A stretch of 64,000 nucleotides of DNA from Pseudomonas brenneri. Its GTDB lineage: Bacteria > Pseudomonadota > Gammaproteobacteria > Pseudomonadales > Pseudomonadaceae. Position 1 is the stretch's first letter. The number at the start of each line of letters is the position of its first letter. The position numbers and the translations under genes are program-made. The DNA lies in contig NZ_VFIL01000006.1 of assembly GCF_007858285.1 (NCBI RefSeq), forward strand, positions 62,001 through 126,000, given 5' to 3'. A model generated the notes under the pieces. It was not told where the DNA came from. It saw only the letters and a program-made list of their open reading frames with translations, and did no database searches. This document shows positions 55,398-64,000 of the stretch, in pieces.

Positions 55398-57344
55398 GTG
55401 ATCAAGCCCCTAGCTCTCGCTGTCAGCGTTGCCTGTGCCCTGCTTTCGACACAATCCAACGCCTACGACTATGGCGAACACGCCAATGTCACCCTGGAAA
55501 AACTGATCACCGACTACCCTGGCCGTTATCGCGGCACGGCCAATTTTGCCGGCGCTGCCGACTGGATGCAGAGCCAGATGGGCAATGCCTACGCCATCAG
55601 TCGCCAGGACTTCACCTGGAACGCCGGCAGCCGCGCCTCACAGAACGTGGTGGCCTACGCTGCCGGCACCAAGGCGCAGTACGTGGTGATTAGCGCGCAC
55701 TTCGATACCTTTTTTGGCCGCCCGGCCTTGCAAGGCCTGGACGACAACGGTTCCGGTGCCAGCGTGCTGACCGAAGTGGCGAAGAACCTCGGCGGCCTGC
55801 AACTGGAAAACGGCTTGCAGATCGTCGGCTTCGGCGCCGAAGAGGAAGGCCTGCGCGGCTCCAGGGCCTTCGTCAACTCCCTGAGTGCCAGCCAGCGTGA
55901 AAACATGCTGGCGATGATCAACCTCGACAGCCTGATCACCGGCGACATGATGTACGCCCACGCCGGCCAGAACAGCACCGCCAACCCAGCCCTGGCGTCG
56001 CTGCGTGAGCACACGATGCAGATCGCCAAGGAATTGAACATCAACCTGTTCACCAACCCCGGCCTGGACCCGAAATACCCCGCAGGCACCGGTTGCTGCA
56101 GCGACGGCGAAGCCTTCGAGCCGCTGAACATTCCCATCCTGTATATCGAAGCCACCAACTGGGAACTGGGCGACCTGGACGGCTACACCCAGACCGACAA
56201 CCCGGCGATCCCCGGCGGTTCGACCTGGCACGACCCCAACGAAGACAACAAGACGGTCCTGACCAATGCTTTCGGCCAGGAACGCATCGACCAGCGTCTG
56301 CGCGACTATTCGCGCCTGCTCAGCCGCCTGGTGCTGGAGCTGACCAATGCCGACTTGATGGCCTCCACCACCTCGGGCGGTGCGGTTGCGCGCAATATGC
56401 AGGACAACCTGCAGCGCCAGCACCAGGCCATGGTGCGTTTGCACGATCGCCGCTGGCTGACGTTGCAATCGGCCAGCCGTGAAGTGGGCAGCTTTGATGG
56501 CGAGATCGGCGTGGACGGCGAGTACAGCCCGGACAGCGGCTTCGACACCGCCCCTAACCCCGAAGCCCGGCGCCTGGGCCTGCATGCCCTGGGCGACTAT
56601 CAACTGAGCAGCAACCTGAACATCGGCGCCAGCCTCAGCTACCTTAACGGTCGCGACAAACTGGAGCACCGTGGCAAGCTGCAAAGCGACACCTGGCAAG
56701 CCGCAGTCTATGCCTTGTTGAACGATGGCGGCCCAACCTGGCTGGCCGGCGACCTGAGCGTGGGCCACAGCAGCTTCGACTCAAAACGTAACCTGGTGAT
56801 CCAGGCCAATGGCGGCCCCGTGCTGCTTAACCAGCAACTGACTGGCGAGACCGATGCCTTGTCCCTCGGCGCTCGGGTGCTCGGTGGTTATGACTTCGAC
56901 CTGGGCACCCTCAAGACCGGGCCGTTTGCCGGGCTGGACTACAGCCACTACCGCATCGACAAGTTCCACGAGAAGCAGAACCTGCGCACCGCCCTTGAAT
57001 ATGAAGAACAGTCCTTCGACTCCCTGGAAGCCAGCCTCGGTTGGCGCGTACGCGGTGCTGTGGCCCTGCCTTACGGCTTGAGCCTGATGCCCTACGGCGA
57101 CATCGCCTGGGTCAAGGAATTGGCCAACGGCCGCCTGGACGACCTGGACCTGACTGCACGGGCGGATGGCCAGGTGCGCACTGCGCGCCTGGGTTCAGTG
57201 GACAAGAGTTTTGGCCGCGCACAGGTCGGCAGCCAGTTGGCGATCACCCCGCAGCTTGGGGTGTACGCCGAAGTGAACGGCCGCCTGGGCCATGCCGAAG
57301 GTAGCCAGACCGGCTATTCCCTGGGCGTGCAGTGGATGTTCTGA
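55398..57344 (+). CDS. aaaA: AaaA-type arginine-specific autotransporter aminopeptidase
   Basis: A 648-residue autotransporter. GTG at 55398 with AAGGAAG upstream gives a clear signal peptide (residues 1-22, ending QSNA). The M28 peptidase domain, about 25-330, has the zinc ligands His101 (AHFDTFF), Asp115 or Asp116 (LDDNGSG) and the Glu148-150 cluster (GFGAEEEGL). After a helical linker, the last 250 residues form an outer-membrane beta-barrel ending in YSLGVQWMF with a terminal aromatic residue. P. aeruginosa AaaA (PA0328) has this architecture, removes N-terminal Arg from peptides and has the same neighbours. Confidence 0.9.
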   Translation: MIKPLALAVSVACALLSTQSNAYDYGEHANVTLEKLITDYPGRYRGTANFAGAADWMQSQMGNAYAISRQDFTWNAGSRASQNVVAYAAGTKAQYVVISAHFDTFFGRPALQGLDDNGSGASVLTEVAKNLGGLQLENGLQIVGFGAEEEGLRGSRAFVNSLSASQRENMLAMINLDSLITGDMMYAHAGQNSTANPALASLREHTMQIAKELNINLFTNPGLDPKYPAGTGCCSDGEAFEPLNIPILYIEATNWELGDLDGYTQTDNPAIPGGSTWHDPNEDNKTVLTNAFGQERIDQRLRDYSRLLSRLVLELTNADLMASTTSGGAVARNMQDNLQRQHQAMVRLHDRRWLTLQSASREVGSFDGEIGVDGEYSPDSGFDTAPNPEARRLGLHALGDYQLSSNLNIGASLSYLNGRDKLEHRGKLQSDTWQAAVYALLNDGGPTWLAGDLSVGHSSFDSKRNLVIQANGGPVLLNQQLTGETDALSLGARVLGGYDFDLGTLKTGPFAGLDYSHYRIDKFHEKQNLRTALEYEEQSFDSLEASLGWRVRGAVALPYGLSLMPYGDIAWVKELANGRLDDLDLTARADGQVRTARLGSVDKSFGRAQVGSQLAITPQLGVYAEVNGRLGHAEGSQTGYSLGVQWMF

Positions 57345-57359
57345 GCCCCATACGATCCT

Positions 57360-57459
57360 TGTAGGAGCGAGCTTGCTCGCGAAGAACGTCAACGCCAACG
57401 CGTTCAGTCTGGTTAAACGCGGTGTTCTTGAGTTTTTCGCGAGCAAGCTCGCTCCTACA
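57360..57459. repeat. REPIN, GCGAGCTTGCTCGC family
   Basis: Intact arms TGTAGGAGCGAGCTTGCTCG and complement, between convergent aaaA and the first SdiA-regulated-domain gene. The spacer reads AACGCCAACGCGTTC rather than the usual GATAACGC form. Confidence 0.9.
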
Positions 57460-58375
57460 GTGGATCGGGTGTTTTCTTGAAGACGTAGAACAGGTTCGGC
57501 TCGCTGACCAGATACAGCGTGCCATCGTCATCCATGGCAATGCCCTCGGCCTGAGGCACGCGCTTTTTCAAGCCATGGCGCCCCTTGAGCAGCGACAGAC
57601 TGCTCAAGGGGCGACCGTCGATATCCAGCTCCAACACCAAATACGACTCATCGGACAGCGCCAGCAGGTGGCCGCTGCGTTCGTCGTATTGCAGGCTGGA
57701 CAGGTCGCGTACAAACAGCCCGGCATCGCGCCGGGGGTTGTTGACGACATGGACCGAGTAGGTTTTTTCCGGTTTGAAATGGGGAAAGCCGTGTACTTCG
57801 TAGATCAGCATCGGGTCCCGTTCCTTGGCGACAAACAGGCGCTTGCCCACCGAGTCATAGGCCAGCCCTTCAAACCCTTTATTGCCCTTGAGGTGCACAC
57901 CCAGGGTCATCTGCTCGGCATCGGCCGCGTCGAGAAACTGTGTGTCGTCCTCCAGGTGAATCTTGATCAGGCGCTGCTGGCGTTCATCGCTGACCACATA
58001 GGTGTTCTCGCTGATGAACTCCACCGCTTCGGCATCGCCAAAACCCACCAGATTAATCCGCCGCAGGATCTTGCCGTCCAGGGACAACTCGACCAGTTCG
58101 GCGTTTTGATTGGTCACGGTAAACAGGCTCTTGCGCACCGGATCAAAGGTCAGTGCCGAGACATCATCGTCGAGGCCGTCGATGATCTGCGCCTCCAGCA
58201 CCACCTGATAATCCGCCAGGCCAATGGATCGCTCATCCGCCGGCTGACGCCAGGACTGCCAATTGAACCAGGCACGCTCGAATAAACGGAAATTCTGCGC
58301 AACCACTCCACCGCCGATCAGAGCGATCAACAACAGGATAAGAAGTGCAGGTTTGGGGCGGGCAAATCGGCGCAT
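57455..58375 (-). CDS. SdiA-regulated domain protein, copy 1
   Basis: A 306-residue protein with an N-terminal membrane segment (residues 10-28, ALLILLLIALIGGGVVA) and a beta-propeller-like extracytoplasmic domain of the SdiA-regulated family. Conserved repeats include DGLDDDVSALTFDP, GDAEAVEFISE and the C-terminal AEGIAMDDDGTLYLVSEPNL. Its TGA and last few codons extend into the right arm of the REPIN at 57360-57459. The function is not known; the name derives from one E. coli gene. A similar gene lies 121 bases upstream. Confidence 0.82.
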   Translation of the reverse strand: MRRFARPKPALLILLLIALIGGGVVAQNFRLFERAWFNWQSWRQPADERSIGLADYQVVLEAQIIDGLDDDVSALTFDPVRKSLFTVTNQNAELVELSLDGKILRRINLVGFGDAEAVEFISENTYVVSDERQQRLIKIHLEDDTQFLDAADAEQMTLGVHLKGNKGFEGLAYDSVGKRLFVAKERDPMLIYEVHGFPHFKPEKTYSVHVVNNPRRDAGLFVRDLSSLQYDERSGHLLALSDESYLVLELDIDGRPLSSLSLLKGRHGLKKRVPQAEGIAMDDDGTLYLVSEPNLFYVFKKTPDPL

Positions 58376-58496
58376 GGGGGCTGGCTCAAAGTCAAAACTG
58401 GCAAATGAATATCACAGCAGTCTGAATTTAAACTTAAACGCCCCTCACTGTCTGGCGAATGCCGCTCATAGGGAAGAATCCGACGTAATCAATCGA

Positions 58497-59423
58497 CTAT
58501 TTCTGCTTCTCGAAACGATAGAACAGGTTTGGCTCACTGACCATGTACAGCGTACCGTTCTCGTCCATGGCCACGCCTTCGGCGCGTGGGATGGTGTCTT
58601 TCAGACCGTTGAAACCGCCGAGCACGGTCATGAAGCTGACTTGCTCACCCTTTTCGTCCAGCTCCAGCAGCAGATTGGAATCGGCGGACAACACCAACAG
58701 GTGACCGGTACGCGGATCGATGCTCAAGGCGGAAAGGTTGCGTATATCCAACTCGGTACTGGGCAATACCTGCTTGTCGCCCGTCAGGGCCTGACCGCCG
58801 TTGCTTTTCCAGGTAAACAGCTGCGCTGGCCGCTCTTTGCCCAGGATCAGTTGTTGATTGCGTTTATCCCAGGCTGCGCCTTCAAACGCCTTGTTCTGAT
58901 TCTCGGAAGGGCCCAGGTCATAGGTCGGGAAGTCCGCGAAAGCCAATTGGCGTGTGTCGGCATCCACCTTGACCAGGGTCAGGGAGTGCCGGCGCTCATC
59001 AACAATACCGAGCACGCCATTTTCCATCACCGTCACGCCTTCAGGGTTGCTCCAGCCGACCAGAGGCATTTTGCGCAGCACATCACCCTGCAGGCTGAGC
59101 TCCACCAGGAATGGGTTGCGCCCCATGACTGCGAACAAGGTTTTGGTCTGGGGGTTGTAGGCCAAGTCCGAAGCCTCGTCCTTTTCCATGCCGGGCAACG
59201 GTTTGGCGTCGATCACGGCCTGGTAGTCCGGAAGCCAGACACTTTCCTGGCGTTCAACCGGGGTTTCGAAACGTTCCAGCACCCATAACGCGCCACGGTC
59301 ATCCCAGTGCATCAACCAGGAGACCCCGTACATGAGCGCCCCGACCAGGAACAGCCAGGAGTACCAGCGCATCTTCAAGCGCGGACGAGGAGTGGGTTTC
59401 ACAGAAGGGAGCGGCACGGCCAT
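58497..59423 (-). CDS. SdiA-regulated domain protein, copy 2
   Basis: A 308-residue paralog of the neighbouring gene with the same layout: an N-terminal membrane segment (residues 20-38, RWYSWLFLVGALMYGVSWL) and a propeller domain ending AEGVAMDENGTLYMVSEPNL. Both genes have the DEASDLAYNP / DDVSALTFDP type repeat. The pair results from an old tandem duplication, since similarity is high only in short motifs. It is transcribed toward copy 1 but separated by 121 bases. Function unknown. Confidence 0.82.
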   Translation of the reverse strand: MAVPLPSVKPTPRPRLKMRWYSWLFLVGALMYGVSWLMHWDDRGALWVLERFETPVERQESVWLPDYQAVIDAKPLPGMEKDEASDLAYNPQTKTLFAVMGRNPFLVELSLQGDVLRKMPLVGWSNPEGVTVMENGVLGIVDERRHSLTLVKVDADTRQLAFADFPTYDLGPSENQNKAFEGAAWDKRNQQLILGKERPAQLFTWKSNGGQALTGDKQVLPSTELDIRNLSALSIDPRTGHLLVLSADSNLLLELDEKGEQVSFMTVLGGFNGLKDTIPRAEGVAMDENGTLYMVSEPNLFYRFEKQK

Positions 59424-59557
59424 GGAGGCTTTCCAGATATTCAGCTGTAGGGGGAAGCCCAGGCGATATACGCCCGCGTGCCTTATGACTGGGGATTATC
59501 CGGATAACGTGTGAAAAAAATGCAAAACCCCGACTTGCGGATACACACCAATAAATC

Positions 59558-59645
59558 GTGGGGGCGGGCTTGCTCGCGATAACGGTCTATCAGTCGACAT
59601 ATTCGTTAACTGACAGTCCGTTATCGCGAGCAAGCCCGCTCCCAC
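59558..59645. repeat. REPIN, GTGGGGGCGGGCTTGCTCGC hybrid type
   Basis: Left arm GTGGGGGCGGGCTTGCTCGC (one G for A change), right arm GCGAGCAAGCCCGCTCCCAC. Located between the FAA hydrolase gene stop and the SdiA-regulated gene start. Confidence 0.88.
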
Positions 59646-59651
59646 ATTCGT

Positions 59652-60317
59652 TTAGCGCACGCTGCTTTCGAAGCGGCTCACGCCCGGCAGTTCCAGCACC
59701 AACTCATCGCCCACATTCAGCGGGCCGACACCGGCTGGCGTACCGGTGAGGATCACATCACCGGCCTGCAGCGAGAAGCAGCCGGCCATGTGCTGGATCA
59801 TCGGTACGATCGGGTTGAGCATATGCGAACTGTTGCCGTCCTGGCGCACCTGGCCATTGATGGTCAGGCGAATGCCGATATCGGCCAGGTCCGGGAACGT
59901 GCTGCCGACCACAAAGGGCGCGATCACTGCCGCACCATCGAAGGACTTGGCGATTTCCCACGGCAACCCCTTGGCCTTGAGCTCGGCCTGCTTGTCGCGC
60001 AGGGTCAGGTCCAGGGCCGGGGCAAAGCCGGAGATGGCATCCAGCACTTCTTCACGGCTCGGGGTTTTCGACAGGGGCTTGCCGATCAACACCGCGATTT
60101 CCGCTTCGTAATGCACCGAACCGCGCTCGGCCGGAATGGCAAAACCGTCTTCCAATGGCACCACGCAACTGCCCGGCTTGATAAACAGCAGCGGCTCGGT
60201 CGGCACCGGGTTATCCAGCTCCTTGGCGTGTTCGGCGTAGTTGCGCCCGATGCAAACCACTTTGCCCAGTGGAAAGTGGATGTTGGTGCCGTCGACGTAC
60301 TTATGCTGATAGCTCAT
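59652..60317 (-). CDS. Fumarylacetoacetate hydrolase-family protein
   Basis: A 221-residue FAH-fold enzyme. VCIGRNYAEHAKELDN, the metal-binding E(V)xxE region in SVHYEAEIAVLIGKPLS (Glu near residues 72-74) and the C-terminal GDVILTGTPAGVGPLNVGD are family signatures. Members of this short group include acylpyruvases and oxaloacetate decarboxylases; the substrate cannot be decided here. It begins 24 bases after the D-2-hydroxyglutarate dehydrogenase gene on the same strand, so an operon is likely. Confidence 0.88.
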   Translation of the reverse strand: MSYQHKYVDGTNIHFPLGKVVCIGRNYAEHAKELDNPVPTEPLLFIKPGSCVVPLEDGFAIPAERGSVHYEAEIAVLIGKPLSKTPSREEVLDAISGFAPALDLTLRDKQAELKAKGLPWEIAKSFDGAAVIAPFVVGSTFPDLADIGIRLTINGQVRQDGNSSHMLNPIVPMIQHMAGCFSLQAGDVILTGTPAGVGPLNVGDELVLELPGVSRFESSVR

Positions 60318-60341
60318 GGACCACTTCCTCTTTCGTGATGA

Positions 60342-61736
60342 TTAAACAGCGAAGATCTTGCCCGGGTTCATGATCCCGTTCGGGTCGAACACGGCCTTCA
60401 CCGCCTTCATATATTCGATTTCAACCGGGGAGCGGCTGTAGGTCAGGTAATCACGCTTGGTCATGCCCACGCCATGTTCGGCGGAGATCGAACCGTTGTA
60501 CTTCTCGACGGTTTCAAACACCCACTTGTTGACGGTGGCGCACTTGGCGAAGAACTCATCCTTGGACAGGTTTTGTGGCTTGAGGATGTTCAAGTGCAGG
60601 TTGCCGTCGCCAATGTGGCCGAACCAGACAATTTCGAAGTCTGGGTAATGTTCGCCGACGATCGCATCGATTTCCTTCAAGAACGCCGGCACTTTCGACA
60701 CGGTGACCGAGATGTCGTTCTTGTACGGCGTCCAGTGCGAGATGGTCTCGGAGATGTACTCACGCAGCTTCCACAGGTTGTGCAACTGGGTTTCGCTCTG
60801 GCTCATCACGCCATCCAGCACCCAGCCCTGTTCGACACAGTGCTCAAAGGTTTCCAGGGCGTGGTTGGCAACTTCTTCGGTGGTGGCTTCGAATTCCAGC
60901 AGGGCATAGAACGGGCAATCGGTCTCGAACGGCGCCGGCACGTCGCCACGGCCGAGGACTTTGGCCAGGGCCTTGTCGGAGAAGAACTCGAACGCCGTCA
61001 GATCCAGCTTGCTCTGGAACGCATGCAACACCGGCATGATCGAGTCGAAATCAGTCGTACCGAGGACCATGGCGGTCAGGTTCTTCGGCGCACGGTCCAG
61101 GCGCATGGTGGCTTCGACCACAAAACCCAGGGTGCCTTCGGCGCCGATAAACAGCTGGCGCATGTCGTAGCCGGTGGCGTTCTTGATCAGGTCGCGGTTG
61201 AGCTCCAGTACATCGCCCTTGCCGGTGACGACCTTCATGCCGGCCACCCAGTTGCGGGTCATGCCGTAGCGAATGACCTTGATCCCGCCGGCATTGGTGC
61301 CGATATTGCCGCCAATCTGGCTGGAGCCGGACGAAGCGAAGTCCACCGGGTAGTACAGGCCGTTTTCTTCGGCGGTGTTCTGCAATTGCTTGGTGACCAC
61401 GCCCGGCTGGCACACGGCGGTGCGGTCGGTGAGGTTCACGTCGAGAATCTGGTTCATGTAGTCGAACGACACCACCACTTCGCCATTGGCGGCAACGGCA
61501 GCAGCCGACAGACCGGTACGCCCACCGGATGGCACCAGCGCCACCTTGTGTTCATTGGCCCAACGGACAATGGCCTGCACCTGCTCAATGGTCTTGGGGA
61601 AGACGATGGCGGTCGGCGCGGGGGCGAAGTGCTTGGTCCAATCCTTGCCGTAAGCCTCCAGGGAGTCTGCATCGGTCAGCACTTTGCCGGGCTCAACCAG
61701 GGTCTTTAGCTCATCAATCAGGGCAGGATGGGTCAT
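60342..61736 (-). CDS. FAD-linked D-2-hydroxyglutarate dehydrogenase
   Basis: A 464-residue flavoprotein of the FAD-linked oxidase (GlcD/D-lactate dehydrogenase) family. The FAD domain contains VPSGGRTGLSAAAV and SSGSSQIGGNIGTNAGGIKVIRYG; the C-terminal half has WFGHIGDGNLHLNI (metal-binding His) and SAEHGVGMTKRDYL. Next to serA this is the D2HGDH of the serine pathway: SerA reduces 2-oxoglutarate to D-2-hydroxyglutarate, and this enzyme recovers it (described in P. stutzeri and P. aeruginosa PA0317). Start 61736 (MTHPALIDEL) is preferred to 61766. Confidence 0.88.
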   Translation of the reverse strand: MTHPALIDELKTLVEPGKVLTDADSLEAYGKDWTKHFAPAPTAIVFPKTIEQVQAIVRWANEHKVALVPSGGRTGLSAAAVAANGEVVVSFDYMNQILDVNLTDRTAVCQPGVVTKQLQNTAEENGLYYPVDFASSGSSQIGGNIGTNAGGIKVIRYGMTRNWVAGMKVVTGKGDVLELNRDLIKNATGYDMRQLFIGAEGTLGFVVEATMRLDRAPKNLTAMVLGTTDFDSIMPVLHAFQSKLDLTAFEFFSDKALAKVLGRGDVPAPFETDCPFYALLEFEATTEEVANHALETFEHCVEQGWVLDGVMSQSETQLHNLWKLREYISETISHWTPYKNDISVTVSKVPAFLKEIDAIVGEHYPDFEIVWFGHIGDGNLHLNILKPQNLSKDEFFAKCATVNKWVFETVEKYNGSISAEHGVGMTKRDYLTYSRSPVEIEYMKAVKAVFDPNGIMNPGKIFAV

Positions 61737-61941
61737 CGACAGAACTCTCGAACAATTCATGGTCATCCTGAGAACGCTTCACGTCGCAGGAATGAGTGTT
61801 TAGCGGGGCGCGTATGCTAGCATACCGCCCCCGCAGGACAGAGCCCAAGGGCGTTTCTGCGGTGACGGCTTTCCTGCCGTCCGGGTCAGCTTGCGCTGCT
61901 CGATTCCCTGCCATTTTTCTCCGGGATACAGGTTTACGCAG

Positions 61942-63171
61942 ATGAGCAAGACTTCTCTCGATAAGAGCAAGATCAAGTTCCTTCTTCTGGAAGGCGTCCA
62001 CCCATCGGCCGTCGACGTCCTAAAGGCCGCCGGGTACACCAGCATTGAGTACATCACCAGTTCTCTGCCGGAATCCCAGCTCAAGGAAAAGATCGCCGAC
62101 GCGCACTTTATCGGCATTCGCTCCCGCACCCAGCTGACCGAAGAGATCTTCGACCACGCCAAGAAGCTGGTGGCTGTCGGCTGTTTCTGCATCGGCACCA
62201 ACCAGGTGGACCTCAATGCAGCGCGCGAGCGCGGTATCGCAGTGTTCAACGCCCCGTACTCCAACACCCGTTCCGTGGCGGAGCTGGTATTGGCCGAGGC
62301 CATCCTGTTGCTGCGCGGCATCCCCGAGAAGAACGCTTCCTGCCACCGTGGCGGCTGGATCAAGAGCGCGGCCAACTCCTTCGAAATCCGCGGCAAGAAG
62401 CTGGGTATCGTTGGTTACGGTTCGATCGGCACGCAATTGTCGGTACTGGCCGAAGGCCTGGGGATGCAGGTGTTCTTCTATGACACCCTGACCAAGCTGC
62501 CGCTGGGCAACGCCACCCAGGTGTCGAGCCTGACCGAGCTGCTGGGCATGTCCGATATCGTGACCCTGCACGTTCCGGAAACCGCTGAGACCCAGTGGAT
62601 GATCGGCGAGAAGGAAATCCGCGCCATCAAGAAAGGCGGGATCCTGATCAACGCCGCACGCGGCACCGTGGTCGAACTGGATGCCCTGGCCGACGCGATC
62701 AAGGACAAGCACCTGATCGGCGCCGCCATCGACGTGTTCCCGGTGGAGCCACGCTCCAACGATGACATCTTCGAAAGCCCGCTGCGTGGCCTGGACAACG
62801 TGATCCTGACCCCGCACATCGGCGGCTCCACCGCTGAAGCCCAGGCCAACATCGGCCTGGAAGTGGCGGAAAAGCTGGTCAAGTACAGCGACAACGGTAC
62901 GTCGGTGTCCTCGGTCAACTTCCCGGAGGTAGCCCTGCCGGCTCACCCTGGCAAGCACCGTCTGCTGCACATCCACCAGAACATCCCGGGTGTGATGATG
63001 GAGATCAACAAGGTATTCGCGGAAAACGGCATCAACATTTCCGGTCAATTCCTGCAGACCAACGAGAAGGTTGGCTACGTGGTGATCGACGTCGACGCCG
63101 AGTACTCGGACCTGGCGCAAGAGAAGCTGCAGCACATCAGCGGTACTATCCGTAGCCGCGTGTTGTTCTAA
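61942..63171 (+). CDS. serA: D-3-phosphoglycerate dehydrogenase
   Basis: First enzyme of phosphorylated serine synthesis. The 409-residue protein has the E. coli-type form: a Rossmann NAD domain with GIVGYGSIGTQLSVLAEGLG (near residue 155), the catalytic Arg/Glu/His set (AARGTVVELDAL, PHIGGSTAEAQ), and a C-terminal ACT domain (VMMEINKVFAENGINISG) for serine feedback. Start 61942 (MSKTSLDKSK) is preferred over 61891. Divergent from the D-2-hydroxyglutarate dehydrogenase gene, with 205 bases between. A good terminator follows. Confidence 0.97.
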   Translation: MSKTSLDKSKIKFLLLEGVHPSAVDVLKAAGYTSIEYITSSLPESQLKEKIADAHFIGIRSRTQLTEEIFDHAKKLVAVGCFCIGTNQVDLNAARERGIAVFNAPYSNTRSVAELVLAEAILLLRGIPEKNASCHRGGWIKSAANSFEIRGKKLGIVGYGSIGTQLSVLAEGLGMQVFFYDTLTKLPLGNATQVSSLTELLGMSDIVTLHVPETAETQWMIGEKEIRAIKKGGILINAARGTVVELDALADAIKDKHLIGAAIDVFPVEPRSNDDIFESPLRGLDNVILTPHIGGSTAEAQANIGLEVAEKLVKYSDNGTSVSSVNFPEVALPAHPGKHRLLHIHQNIPGVMMEINKVFAENGINISGQFLQTNEKVGYVVIDVDAEYSDLAQEKLQHISGTIRSRVLF

Positions 63172-63192
63172 GGTTTCAGACGCACCACGAAG

Positions 63193-63220
63193 AAGGGAGC
63201 CCTGAGGGCTCCCTTTTTTT
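63193..63220 (+). terminator. Rho-independent terminator behind serA
   Basis: AAGGGAGCCC and GGGCTCCCTT form a 10-bp stem around TGA, followed by a seven-base T run. It lies 21 bases after the serA stop. Confidence 0.93.
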
Positions 63221-63234
63221 CGTCTGAACAAATC

Positions 63235-63672
63235 TTACTTGACGGTAACGGTGATCACTTTTGAGGCTACAGTAGGTTCAAACTGACGGTGAACGTTATC
63301 GCCCGCCACCAGTTGCAGGGTGTGCTTGCCCGGGGCCAGGGTCAGTTCGGTCTTGGTTTGTGCCTTGCCGAAGTGGATCACGGTATCGGTGGCTGGAATC
63401 GGCTGGCTTGGGTCAGGCAATGCCTTCTGATCAACCAGCAAGTGGTGATGGCCGGCACCTGGGACTTGTTTGTCGATAGGCTCAAGGTCCATGCCCTTGA
63501 TGCCAAACTCAACGGTGAAGGTCTTGTCGACGGTAGCGCCATCCTTAGGCGAGACAATAAACACCTCAGCCCCCTTGGGCGCAGGTGTACGTGGGATATC
63601 GGCGGCTGACGCCAGCATGGAAGCTCCCAGCAAAAGACTGGCCAGGGTTGCACGAGACAAAATGGCTTTCAT
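63235..63672 (-). CDS. DUF4399 domain exported protein
   Basis: A 145-residue periplasmic protein with a signal peptide (residues 1-22, ending ASA). The mature domain has FIVSPKDGATVDKTF and GAGHHHLLVDQ, the HHH motif of the DUF4399 family, which suggests metal or haem binding but has no proven activity. Start 63672 with GGAGAAGTT upstream gives the signal peptide; the longer frame does not. It is convergent with serA and divergent from the next gene. Confidence 0.85.
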   Translation of the reverse strand: MKAILSRATLASLLLGASMLASAADIPRTPAPKGAEVFIVSPKDGATVDKTFTVEFGIKGMDLEPIDKQVPGAGHHHLLVDQKALPDPSQPIPATDTVIHFGKAQTKTELTLAPGKHTLQLVAGDNVHRQFEPTVASKVITVTVK

Positions 63673-63806
63673 TAACTTCTCCAGTTTTTCTGTGAAATCT
63701 GTAGGGTTATGACAACTTAGTGACGAAACGTTGTCCAAGGCACTCGACACCATAGCAAAGCGAGCCTGAACCGCGTCTCGCACCTTCGAATTCTTTAGGA
63801 GTGACC

Positions 63807-64000
63807 ATGCGCTTTTTGCCTGGCCTGTTACTTTTGCTGCCTCTTCTGAGCCCCTTGGCTCACGCCGAACTGTTCGACGACGTGTTTGACCGTGGGGAAC
63901 TGCGCATTGCCCTCGAAGCCGATACGCCACCCTTCAACTTCAAGGAAGGCGACAAACTCACCGGTTTTGAAGTGGAGCTGGGTGAGTTGCTGGCGCGGGA
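63807..64000 (+). CDS. ABC transporter substrate-binding protein, 3' end missing
   Basis: The start of an open frame that runs off the window. The 64 visible full residues include a signal peptide (MRFLPGLLLLLPLLSPLAHA, residues 1-20) and the start of an amino-acid-type (SBP bac 3) binding domain (RGELRIALEADTPPFNF and LTGFEVELGELLA). RBS AGGAGTGACC is strong. In PAO1 the corresponding gene (PA0314) is linked to cysteine/cystine transport; the ligand is not decided here. Confidence 0.85.
   Translation, partial: MRFLPGLLLLLPLLSPLAHAELFDDVFDRGELRIALEADTPPFNFKEGDKLTGFEVELGELLAR

Overview
The window is chromosomal DNA of a fluorescent pseudomonad (Pseudomonas fluorescens group). It has high GC, densely packed operons, and a gene order that, from memory, follows the P. 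aeruginosa PAO1 block from about PA0392 (YggT) down to PA0314 (an ABC binding protein). It also carries many REP/REPIN repeats of the GTAGGAGCGAGCTTGCTCGC type, which are typical of this group. No rRNA, tRNA, CRISPR array, prophage or classical IS was found.

Layout. 1-5 kb: YggT, metX-metW, a DUF4426 protein, rdgB-hemW and a DUF3392 protein. 5-8 kb: thiS-thiG-trmB (minus), a DUF423 protein and mtgA. 8-12.4 kb: ftsY-ftsE-ftsX with rpoH downstream (minus); rpoH has a good AlgU-type promoter. 12.7-17.3 kb: an M16 peptidase pair, rsmD and a YheT-like hydrolase. 17.3-22.7 kb: a mercaptopyruvate sulfurtransferase, then laoR divergent from laoB-laoC-laoA (long-chain alcohol oxidation). 23-27 kb: coaD, a ferredoxin, mutM, an HDOD protein and an RlmI-type methyltransferase. 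27-27.8 kb: a REP-associated tyrosine transposase (RAYT) between two REPINs. 28-36 kb: ilvD, pchP, a cystine symporter, folA, and a DUF2868 membrane protein overlapping a DUF3482 GTPase.

36-45.6 kb looks like an accessory block. A five-gene phosphonate operon encodes an ABC transporter of the 2-aminoethylphosphonate type, an FAD oxidoreductase and a PhnZ-like HD oxygenase. A LysR regulator lies upstream in the same orientation, directly behind cadA. cadA itself is divergent from cadR across a clear MerR-type operator. 45.7-55 kb is housekeeping again: lgt-thyA, an NRDE protein, rppH-ptsP, a HAD phosphatase, a DUF2269 protein, ilvA and rpiA. 55-64 kb: an AaaA-type autotransporter aminopeptidase, two tandem SdiA-regulated-domain paralogs, an FAA hydrolase next to a D-2-hydroxyglutarate dehydrogenase divergent from serA, a DUF4399 protein, and the start of an ABC binding protein.

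The most interesting signals are three. First, the REPIN/RAYT network has at least 22 elements in 64 kb; some supply the stop codons of flanking genes, and one 30-bp palindrome holds the stop codons of two convergent genes. Second, the phosphonate operon has a complete PhnZ-type active site but no PhnY hydroxylase in view, so its true substrate is open. Third, the DUF2868/DUF3482 membrane-GTPase pair has no recognised NKxD motif. Functions are assigned by recognising families in the translated sequences; no database search was run.
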